Assembly: GCA_017996845.1 (NCBI GenBank)
Contig: JAGOGF010000135.1
Coordinates: 1 to 6,494 of the forward strand
Direction: 5' to 3'
DNA from: Butyrivibrio sp.
GTDB lineage: Bacteria; Bacillota_A; Clostridia; Lachnospirales; Lachnospiraceae
Length of the DNA: 6,494 nucleotides
In this document: piece after piece, positions 1 through 4,691 of the stretch
Numbering within the stretch: the first letter of the stretch is position 1
Layout of the letters: each line of letters starts with the position of its first letter
Position numbers and translations under genes: made by a program
Notes under the pieces: model-generated
Databases searched by the model: none
The model's input: only the letters and a program-made list of their open reading frames with translations
Told to the model about the DNA's origin: nothing

Positions 1-300
1 TTCTTTTGTCTGTTCTTCCACCTTTGATTCATTCCAGTCAAAACAATTGTGATTAGCCCTTGCATAACATCCTCTGCAATGCAGATTGCAGCTCGTCGTG
101 ATACTGGCAATCAGAAACGGCGGAATATGTCTGCCTTCCTCTTCCGCTTTTTTTCTACGCGCATTTGCTTCTTTATTGGCATTTAGATATTGCAGCATAT
201 AAACGCTTGCCACCGGATTCTTCAGCGATGCCTTCCAAATGCCCTTTACAATATTTTCTACTCCCTTTGTCAGATAGGATTCCAGATTAAATGTGCTCAT
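1..300 (-). CDS. Radical SAM protein, N-terminal part (cut by left edge)
   Basis: The visible 100 residues hold an open frame that runs off the left edge, so the C-terminal part, including most of the barrel and any SPASM or auxiliary cluster domain, is not seen. The radical SAM signature is C71-x3-C75-x2-C78 followed by Tyr79, within the stretch TTSCNLHCRGCYARANHNC; these three cysteines bind the 4Fe-4S cluster that cleaves S-adenosylmethionine. Cys86 just after the motif is a further cysteine. The first 60 residues form a basic, Lys/Arg/Glu-rich helical leader ending in HIPPFLIAS, the usual first strand of the barrel. The start ATG at 298-300 is preceded by GGAAAGAGGA at a suitable distance. 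It is the first gene behind a strong promoter carrying two operator-like inverted repeats, so it is probably tightly regulated. The family is clear; the substrate is unknown, and I do not assign a pathway. Confidence 0.88.
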   Translation of the reverse strand, partial: MSTFNLESYLTKGVENIVKGIWKASLKNPVASVYMLQYLNANKEANARRKKAEEEGRHIPPFLIASITTSCNLHCRGCYARANHNCFDWNESKVEEQTKE

Positions 301-342
301 TGTATTCCTCTTTCCCATGTTTTCACACCAAAACAGCCTTTA

Positions 343-360
343 GGCTAGTAATCATTAGCT
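343..360. promoter_or_regulatory. Second operator-like copy O2 past the transcription start
   Basis: GGCTAGTAATCATTAGCT is a less perfect inverted repeat (GCTA...TAGC arms with an inner T/A pair). Read on the plus strand it matches the minus-strand reading of the repeat at 375-392 at 14 of 18 positions. The centres are 32 bp apart, close to three helical turns, so two bound dimers would lie on the same face of the DNA. It covers roughly +3 to +20 of the predicted transcript. Confidence 0.65.
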
Positions 361-369
361 ATATGTTAT

Positions 370-397
370 ATTATAGCTAGCGTTTACTAGCTGTCAA
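370..397 (-). promoter_or_regulatory. Consensus sigma-A promoter of the radical SAM gene
   Basis: On the minus strand TTGACA (392-397) and TATAAT (370-375) both match the housekeeping consensus fully and are separated by 16 bp. The predicted transcription start is near 363, giving a leader of about 63 nt before the ATG at 300. The promoter lies entirely between the stop codon of the dehydratase (435) and the radical SAM start. I see no terminator between the two genes, so some read-through from upstream is possible. Confidence 0.85.
375..392. promoter_or_regulatory. Operator-like inverted repeat O1 in the promoter spacer
   Basis: AGCTAG-CGTTTA-CTAGCT is an inverted repeat with perfect 6-bp arms around a 6-bp centre. 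It fills the entire spacer between the -35 and -10 hexamers of the radical SAM promoter and touches both. A protein bound here would block RNA polymerase directly, the classic position for a TetR- or MarR-type repressor. The regulator is not encoded in the visible sequence. Its family is inferred only from site shape. Confidence 0.75.
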
Positions 398-434
398 GCT
401 TTATTCTGAAAATTCACGATCTGATATGGTTGTT

Positions 435-2183
435 TCAGTCTCCGAAAGACAAATATGCCCCATTCATGGGACTTGCGGCATGTTCACTGAACATTCTCAG
501 TACACCGCTCTGATAGCGATACGGTCTCGGTTTCCAGTTTCTTTTTCTTTCTGCCAGAATTTCTGTTATCTCTTCCGGACTTTTCCTGATTCCGTTTATT
601 CCGATGATATTCAGCCTGCGCGCCGCTACATCGATCTCGATCAGATCATTTTCCTGAATCAGTGCGATTGGTCCTCCGGCAATTGCTTCCGGACTGCAAT
701 GCCCGATAACGGGGCCTGTAGAAGCGCCGGAAAAACGTCCGTCCGTGATCAGCGTAATGCTCTTCCCAAGTTCCGGGTCCGAACTGATTGCTTCGGATGT
801 ATAGAACATTTCCGGCATTCCGGTTGCCTTGGGTCCTTCATACCGGATAAAGACCGCATCGCCTTTTTGCACTTTATGATGCAGTACAGCATCCAGGCAA
901 GCTTCTTCACTGTCAAACGGTCTTGCCCGCAGAACTGCCTGCATCATTTCTTTGGGGCATGCAGTATGCTTGATGACTGCACCTTCCGGTGCCAGATTTC
1001 CTTTGAGGATTGCAATGCTGCCGTTTACGCCAAGTGGCTTATCATTGGGATAAATAATATCTTCCCGTTTTATATCCGTCCCTCTTTTTTCATTTGCTTT
1101 CTTCAGCCAGTCTGCACATTTTTCATAATAACCGTTTGCTTTGAGTTCCTCCAGATTTTCTCCGATGGTCTTCCCTGTAACGGTTTTGGCATCCAGATGC
1201 AGCACTGCCCTGATCTCTTCCATGATCGCCGGAACGCCGCCTGCATAATAGAAGAACTCTGCCGGCCATTTTCCGGTCGGTCTGATATTCAGAATGAAAT
1301 GTGCACCGCGGTGCAGTCTGTCAAAGGTATCGCCTGTAATTTCGATTCCGTATTCATGTGCAATGGCAGGCAGATGCAGCAGACAGTTCGTGCTGCCGGA
1401 AATGGCTGCATGCACCAGAATCGCATTTTCGAAGCTTTCCATTGTAATCAAATCATGCGGACGGATCCCTGCCATTGCAAGTTCTACACTGCGCTTTCCT
1501 GCACGGTATGCGTATTCCGTCAGATCCGGACTTTCCGCCGGAAGAAGTGCACTGCCGGGAAGAGACAGCCCAAGTGCCTCTGCCATGATCTGCATGGTGC
1601 TCGCTGTCCCGATAAAGCTGCATGCGCCGCAACCCGGGCAGGCATTTTGCTTGGCCCAGGCAAGTTTCTCCTTCGGTATTTCTCCTCTTTCATATTTTGC
1701 ACTGTACATACCAAGCTGTTCGAGTGTCAGAAGATCAGGACCTGCATTCATTGTGCCGCCTGTTACCATAATTGACGGAACATTGACCCGCGCCATTCCG
1801 ATCAGATTCCCCGGCATGCCTTTGTCACAACTGGAAATAAATACGCCACCGTCAAACGGTGTAGCGCGCTCATGAATTTCAATCATATTGGCAATCATTT
1901 CACGGCTGACCAGACTGTAATTAATCCCATCCGTCCCCTGACTTTCTCCGTCACAGATATCCGTACAGAAATATCTTGCACCAAAGCCTCCCGCATCTCT
2001 TATCCCGTTTTGTGCTGCCTGTACCAGTTTATCCAGATGCACGCTTCCCGGATGGCTGTCTCCAAACGTACTTTCGATCATAATCTGAGGTTTCCCAAGA
2101 TCGGCTTCCTGCCACCCTGTACCAAGCCGTAACGGATCCATCTCCGGTGCAAGTGTTCTCATTTTCTGACTGATCAGTTCCAT
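435..2183 (-). CDS. IlvD/Edd-family dehydratase, probably sugar-acid type
   Basis: This 582-residue protein belongs to the family of Fe-S and Mg2+ dependent enzymes that convert 2,3-dihydroxy acids or sugar acids (aldonates) to 2-keto acids. Visible landmarks are C77 in ICDGESQGTDG, C119-D120-K121 in SSCDKGMPGNL, C188 in CPGCGACSFIGTAST followed by EALGLSLPGSALLPA (201-216), ISGSTNCLLHLPAIAHE (261-277), GPKATGMPEM (450-459) and TDGRFSGAS (480-488). By family analogy C77, C119 and C188 hold the cluster, K121 is the metal-binding lysine and S485 the catalytic base. All are present, so the enzyme looks intact. CDG-x-x-QGT-x-G and the STN-LLH-PAIAH stretch remind me more of YjhG/YagF (xylonate dehydratase) than of biosynthetic IlvD, and no other ilv gene is nearby. 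A catabolic sugar-acid role is therefore inferred; the exact substrate is open. It appears to be monocistronic. Confidence 0.9.
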   Translation of the reverse strand: MELISQKMRTLAPEMDPLRLGTGWQEADLGKPQIMIESTFGDSHPGSVHLDKLVQAAQNGIRDAGGFGARYFCTDICDGESQGTDGINYSLVSREMIANMIEIHERATPFDGGVFISSCDKGMPGNLIGMARVNVPSIMVTGGTMNAGPDLLTLEQLGMYSAKYERGEIPKEKLAWAKQNACPGCGACSFIGTASTMQIMAEALGLSLPGSALLPAESPDLTEYAYRAGKRSVELAMAGIRPHDLITMESFENAILVHAAISGSTNCLLHLPAIAHEYGIEITGDTFDRLHRGAHFILNIRPTGKWPAEFFYYAGGVPAIMEEIRAVLHLDAKTVTGKTIGENLEELKANGYYEKCADWLKKANEKRGTDIKREDIIYPNDKPLGVNGSIAILKGNLAPEGAVIKHTACPKEMMQAVLRARPFDSEEACLDAVLHHKVQKGDAVFIRYEGPKATGMPEMFYTSEAISSDPELGKSITLITDGRFSGASTGPVIGHCSPEAIAGGPIALIQENDLIEIDVAARRLNIIGINGIRKSPEEITEILAERKRNWKPRPYRYQSGVLRMFSEHAASPMNGAYLSFGD

Positions 2184-2356
2184 ATTTTTCCTCCAGGTGA
2201 AGCTTTTTTGCGAAAACACACGATGAGAAATTCACGCATGCGTTTTATTAACATCTGCTGCTAATCTATGTTCCACACTACCGCAATCACATCCGTATTT
2301 CTCACAGAAAATCCACATTTCTTTTAGTATATCCGCTTTTATTCATAAAGACCCGT
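2184..2356 (-). other. Upstream region of the dehydratase gene, control elements weak
   Basis: No gene is convincing here. On the minus strand a TATACT hexamer (2326-2331) could be a -10 box but has no good -35 in register, suggesting either an activated promoter or a start elsewhere. Two short palindromes could be binding sites: TTTCTCACAGAAA at 2298-2310 (5-bp arms, 3-bp centre) and ACGCATGCGT at 2236-2245 (perfect 10 bp, about 50 bp before the start codon). A 28-codon frame at 2232-2318 is discussed under findings. Confidence 0.35.
2190..2194 (-). promoter_or_regulatory. Ribosome binding site that fixes the dehydratase start
   Basis: GGAGG lies 6 nt before the ATG at 2181-2183 on the minus strand. 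An in-frame ATG 36 nt further upstream (2217-2219) would add 12 residues unlike the family N-terminus and has no comparable site, so the start at 2183 is preferred. Confidence 0.85.
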
Positions 2357-2396
2357 AAAAAATACACATTGGCAAAATATTTCCGCCAATGTGTAT
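2357..2396 (-). terminator. Intrinsic terminator of the sigma/anti-sigma operon
   Basis: A perfect 12-bp inverted repeat (arms 2362-2373 and 2385-2396, ATACACATTGGC / GCCAATGTGTAT) encloses an 11-nt loop. Read on the minus strand, the stem is followed at once by a run of T (2357-2361, extended by the last stem base). It lies about 90 bp past the anti-sigma stop codon and separates that operon from the dehydratase gene. Confidence 0.88.
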
Positions 2397-2485
2397 CGCA
2401 ACAGACCTGTATATACTTCTATGTGCTTCAACCATATCTCTCAGGCATCGTCTACCGAAAATTTTTCTGAAAGTTTTTCTGGAAG

Positions 2486-3475
2486 TTATCTCTCCATCCT
2501 GCTTTTTCTGCCTCGCAGAATCAGATAGATTCCCAATATAACAGTTGCCGCCAGTACCAGTAAATCAACATTGGCATCGATACTGCTGTCTGTCCAACTC
2601 ATAAGATTCACCTGAGAAAGAGGCAGCGCTGCAGAATCCCCTATTATATAATCAATCAGCTCATCCATTACCGTTTCAGCAATACCTGCAATCATCATGC
2701 ACATTCCGGTCTTCTCAAGCCAGCTGATCTTCAGATAGCGGATGATCAGAAACATACTCCATGGTATGAAAATTGACACGGTTGTAATCTGCATCGCGAT
2801 TCTCAGATAATTCTCCGGAACAGGATAATAACTGCACACCCAGATCAGCAGGTAAAGCCATACCGTATCCCATAACATAATGCACATGCCTCTATGTTGA
2901 CTGAATGCTTTCGGAAAAGAAATGCTGCTTACCAGAAACGGGAGCAGCAACACCGAAAGCCCCAGTATCACGGAAATGGCTGCCAGCGGGAACCATGTTC
3001 CGCCTGAATAAATTGCTGTCACCAATAATAATAACAACAGACTTGCAGTAAACGCCATGCTGGTTTTCAGTTCTCTTTTTTGCTGTGCCAGAAACGGTAC
3101 AACCAGAATGGACGCAGCCAGAAGAAGCGCCGCCAATACCACAAAGAACCAGGTCAATCCATGTCCGATTGCAAGATTACAGATCAGACATATCACAAGC
3201 GGTATCATCAGAATCCCGGCCATTGTCATTCCGATCGTTGCGGATCTTCTGCGCTCTTTTTTTTCATGTTTTCCGATCACATCTGCGGTTTCAGTGATCA
3301 GTTTATCTTCAATGACTGTATTTTCCAGTTGCTCTTTCATATGTCTGCAATTTTCACAGGTACTGAGATGCTCCTCTACAATTTTCCTGCTTTCTGCACT
3401 GCATACCCCGTCCTTATATAACGGAAGAAGATCCTGAATGATCTGACAATCATACTGATTGGTTTCATTATCCAT
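2486..3475 (-). CDS. Membrane anti-sigma factor with zinc-finger N-terminus
   Basis: The 329-residue protein starts with a cytoplasmic zf-HC2-type anti-sigma domain: C10 near the start, then H36-x3-C40-x2-C43 in EEHLSTCENCRHM, the zinc-binding motif of ZAS proteins that hold an ECF sigma factor inactive. A charged linker (about 44-78, ending KHEKKERRR) is followed by six clear hydrophobic segments: about 79-104, 107-130, 139-157, 161-183, 196-217 and 227-248. A weaker segment lies at 255-278 and a clear last one at 302-320, giving roughly seven or eight membrane spans. Many anti-sigma factors have only one span, so the membrane part may be a sensor. The ATG at 3473-3475 overlaps the end of the sigma gene by 8 bp, with an AGGAAGG ribosome site just before it, which implies translational coupling. 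The N-terminal motif and gene order make the role secure; the signal is unknown. Confidence 0.88.
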   Translation of the reverse strand: MDNETNQYDCQIIQDLLPLYKDGVCSAESRKIVEEHLSTCENCRHMKEQLENTVIEDKLITETADVIGKHEKKERRRSATIGMTMAGILMIPLVICLICNLAIGHGLTWFFVVLAALLLAASILVVPFLAQQKRELKTSMAFTASLLLLLLVTAIYSGGTWFPLAAISVILGLSVLLLPFLVSSISFPKAFSQHRGMCIMLWDTVWLYLLIWVCSYYPVPENYLRIAMQITTVSIFIPWSMFLIIRYLKISWLEKTGMCMMIAGIAETVMDELIDYIIGDSAALPLSQVNLMSWTDSSIDANVDLLVLAATVILGIYLILRGRKSRMER

Positions 3476-3974
3476 TGTTCTGTATTCCTTCCTGTATTTT
3501 GATTCGGGCTCTGTGGTAGGTAACACGTGCCCAGCTGTCCGTTTTTCCAAACAATTTTGCAATCTCAACAAAACTGAGTTCCCCGAATACCCGCAACTGA
3601 AAAACCTCTTTATACGGTTCTTCCATGTTATGCAGAAACCGGTGTACTGCAAAGCTTGTCTCGCTGCTGATCAATGCGCTTTCAATATTAATTCCGTTGT
3701 CCGTCTGAAGGTCTTTTTCCGGTTGTAACTGCTCCACATCTGTCTGATCCGCACGATGCTTTTGCCCGCGGAACAGGTCCATACACAGATTTTTGGCAAT
3801 CGCACATAACCACGTATATTCATTTGCCTTTCCCTGATATGCATCTTTTGCCCGCAATGCCCGGTAAAATGTTTCCTGCGTAATCTCTTCCGCATGACCT
3901 GCGTTATTTACAACCGTGATTACATAAGTATAAACAGACATATAATAGGTATGATATAATTTTTCAAAATCCAT
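3468..3974 (-). CDS. ECF (group 4) RNA polymerase sigma factor
   Basis: At 168 residues the protein has the usual ECF length. Region 2 spans about 3-72, with FEKLYHTYYMSVYTYVI, then HAEEITQETFYRAL (core binding and -10 recognition) and TWLCAIAKNLCMDLFR. A variable acidic linker follows (about 75-103). Region 4 spans about 105-160, with EPYKEVFQLRVFGELSFVEI and the helix-turn-helix FGKTDSWARVTYHRARIKI that reads the -35 element. It directs RNA polymerase to a stress or envelope regulon and should be held in check by the membrane protein encoded immediately downstream, whose start codon lies inside its last codons. The ATG at 3972-3974 has an AAAAGGGG site 9 nt upstream. Two candidate promoters precede it, one of ECF type, which suggests autoregulation. 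The regulon cannot be named from this window. Confidence 0.93.
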   Translation of the reverse strand: MDFEKLYHTYYMSVYTYVITVVNNAGHAEEITQETFYRALRAKDAYQGKANEYTWLCAIAKNLCMDLFRGQKHRADQTDVEQLQPEKDLQTDNGINIESALISSETSFAVHRFLHNMEEPYKEVFQLRVFGELSFVEIAKLFGKTDSWARVTYHRARIKIQEGIQNNG

Positions 3975-4022
3975 TGCATGGTTCCCCTTTTACCCTGTCT
4001 ATTCCTTTTTTCATTTTTTGTC

Positions 4023-4062
4023 CTGTATCAGATTATAGCAGAAGCTGCAGCCTCTGTATCAG
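4023..4062. repeat. Direct repeats CTGTATCAG flanking a palindrome at the promoter
   Basis: CTGTATCAG occurs at 4023-4031 and again at 4054-4062, 31 bp apart (about three helical turns). Each copy is itself a small CTG...CAG dyad. Between and overlapping them, 4039-4056 reads as an 18-bp palindrome (CAGA-x-GCTGCAGC-x-TCTG) with only one mismatched pair, A4043/C4052. The copies sit on the start point and on the -35 region of the extended -10 promoter, an arrangement suited to a repressor. Confidence 0.5.
4032..4060 (-). promoter_or_regulatory. Extended -10 promoter of the sigma factor operon
   Basis: On the minus strand TGC-TATAAT (4032-4040) is a perfect extended -10 element. The -35 position at 17 bp spacing (GATACA, 4055-4060) is weak, as is normal for extended -10 promoters. 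The predicted start is near 4025, about 50 nt before the sigma ATG. The spacer contains an imperfect 18-bp palindrome (4039-4056). Confidence 0.65.
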
Positions 4063-4089
4063 GTACATCCCCTTTCCTTTTATAATCGT

Positions 4090-4117
4090 TAGACGCAGCA
4101 ATTTCCATTTCGTTACA
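4090..4117 (-). promoter_or_regulatory. Candidate ECF-type (autoregulatory) promoter
   Basis: On the minus strand TGTAAC (4112-4117) and CGTCTA (4090-4095) are separated by exactly 16 bp. This has the shape of known ECF promoters such as the sigma-W class of Bacillus (TGAAAC-N16-CGTA). It lies about 110 bp upstream of the sigma gene on the correct strand and would give autoregulation. The match is short and could be chance. Confidence 0.45.
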
Positions 4118-4168
4118 ATAATCAAAAAACTTTTCTGTGACAAAGTTACAGAAAAGTTTTTTGATTAT
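4118..4168. promoter_or_regulatory. 51-bp dyad between divergent promoters (operator or bidirectional terminator)
   Basis: Arms 4118-4138 and 4148-4168 are perfect 21-bp inverted repeats around a 9-bp centre. Two more inner pairs and a G-T pair extend the symmetry, so the axis falls at 4143. The core reads CTGTGACAAAGTTACAG. The arms contain an A-run on the left and a T-run on the right, so the element could work as an intrinsic terminator in both directions. However, the predicted starts of the flanking promoters lie outside it on both sides, so it would not be in their transcripts. Its half-sites (TGTGA/TTACA) and place relative to the rightward promoter fit a Crp/Fnr-type binding site better. 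Stopping antisense transcription from the leftward genes at 4692-6494 is the alternative role. Confidence 0.6.
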
Positions 4169-4169
4169 C

Positions 4170-4178
4170 TGCTATAGT
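4170..4178 (+). promoter_or_regulatory. Extended -10 promoter of the DUF6132-like/ferredoxin genes
   Basis: TGC-TATAGT is an extended -10 element matching TATAAT at five of six positions. No recognisable -35 hexamer exists at 16-18 bp spacing (the bases are ACAGAAAA, inside the dyad), which is typical of activator-dependent promoters. The predicted start is near 4185, about 40 nt before the first ATG. Confidence 0.6.
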
Positions 4179-4225
4179 ATGTTTATCGTATCTGTGTCTA
4201 TTACAAAAAATCAGGAGGATTTCAT

Positions 4226-4390
4226 ATGATGTTAAGATCTATTGCCGGCGCGGGAATCGGTGGCGTGCTGGGTTATCTGTATAACAAAAAAGTCGGTTGT
4301 AAAAGCGGCACCTGTCCCATTACTTCCAGCATGCCTGCTACCATACTGTATGGTATGCTTCTGGGACTCATGATCGCTGTTTCATTTTAG
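4226..4390 (+). CDS. DUF6132-like small membrane protein
   Basis: This 54-residue protein has two hydrophobic segments (about 5-20, Gly-rich, and 37-53) joined by a short loop carrying VGCKSGTCPITSS. That GC-x-SG-x-CPIT signature with C25 and C30 matches, from memory, small Clostridia and Bacteroidetes proteins classed as DUF6132, which are often found near redox or sulfur-related genes. The two cysteines could serve in thiol or metal chemistry; the function is not established. AGGAGG (4213-4218) lies 7 nt before the ATG at 4226; the ATG directly after it (4229) is a possible alternative start. It is the first of two rightward genes, with 80 bp before the next ATG, and it diverges from the sigma factor operon. 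The family assignment rests on the motif and length only. Confidence 0.8.
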   Translation: MMLRSIAGAGIGGVLGYLYNKKVGCKSGTCPITSSMPATILYGMLLGLMIAVSF

Positions 4391-4470
4391 AAAAATCACA
4401 TACAGCCTTCTCAATTTATATCCGTAATCTTGCAACAATTGCACTTTCATTTTACAGGAGGATTCTACTT

Positions 4471-4662
4471 ATGCGCACAAAAACACTGCTTGTTGTAAAA
4501 GAAAACTGCCCGCAAAATCATCCCTGTCCGTCTGTTCCTGTCTGCCCTGTCGGTGCGCTCAAACAAAGCGGCTTCCATGCTCCGACTGTGGATCCGGATA
4601 CCTGCATCCGCTGCGGGAAATGTACAAAATCCTGTCCCAGACAGGCACTGGTTCTGGTCTGA
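4471..4662 (+). CDS. 4Fe-4S ferredoxin-like protein with seven cysteines
   Basis: The protein has 63 residues. The C-terminal half has a standard cluster motif, C45-x2-C48-x2-C51-x3-C55-P (CIRCGKCTKSCP). The N-terminal half has a nonstandard set, C13-x5-C19-x5-C25-P (NCPQNHPCPSVPVCPVGAL). That gives seven cysteines, one fewer than a classical 2[4Fe-4S] ferredoxin. In the usual fold C45, C48 and C51 would pair with C25. The second cluster would have C13, C19 and C55 and lack a fourth cysteine, so it may be 3Fe-4S, use another ligand such as H17, or be absent. It is probably a small cytoplasmic electron carrier. AGGAGG (4456-4461) precedes the ATG by 9 nt. It follows the DUF6132-like gene on the same strand with no terminator visible in the gap, so the two are probably co-transcribed. 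No rightward terminator is obvious in the 29 bp after the stop. Confidence 0.9.
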   Translation: MRTKTLLVVKENCPQNHPCPSVPVCPVGALKQSGFHAPTVDPDTCIRCGKCTKSCPRQALVLV

Positions 4663-4691
4663 AAATTTTTCAGCTAAACCGTGTCCCCCGT

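Noticed and set aside
426..1775. Long open frame of 449 codons on the plus strand
   Set aside because: It lies antisense to the intact dehydratase, has no ribosome binding site, reads as a Cys/Phe/Arg-rich composition unlike a folded protein and shows no domain; it is a shadow of the codon pattern on the other strand.
2184..2219. Upstream start adding 12 residues to the dehydratase
   Set aside because: The extra residues do not resemble the family N-terminus, and the GGAGG 6 nt before the ATG at 2183 marks the real start.
3476..3652. N-terminal extension of the anti-sigma frame
   Set aside because: It would overlap the sigma gene by nearly 180 bp in another frame and add 59 residues before the zinc-finger domain. 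The ATG at 3475 with AGGAAGG upstream and an 8-bp overlap is the normal coupled arrangement.
4118..4168. Long dyad as a mobile-element end or MITE
   Set aside because: There is no target-site duplication that I can see around it and no second copy in the window; the A-run/T-run symmetry and promoter-relative position are better explained by a regulatory role.
3974..4177. Plus-strand frame of 67 codons in the divergent region
   Set aside because: No ribosome binding site, low-complexity Phe/Ile/Ser-rich composition, and it runs straight through the promoters and the long dyad.
4432..4444. TGCAA-CAA-TTGCA inverted repeat between the two small rightward genes
   Set aside because: Five-bp arms are too short to stand out in AT-rich intergenic DNA, and no promoter elements are in register with it.
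4659..4673. CTGAAAA-T-TTTTCAG palindrome at the end of the ferredoxin gene as a terminator
   Set aside because: The loop would be a single base, the stem is nearly all A/T and no T-run follows beyond the stem, so it is unlikely to terminate transcription.
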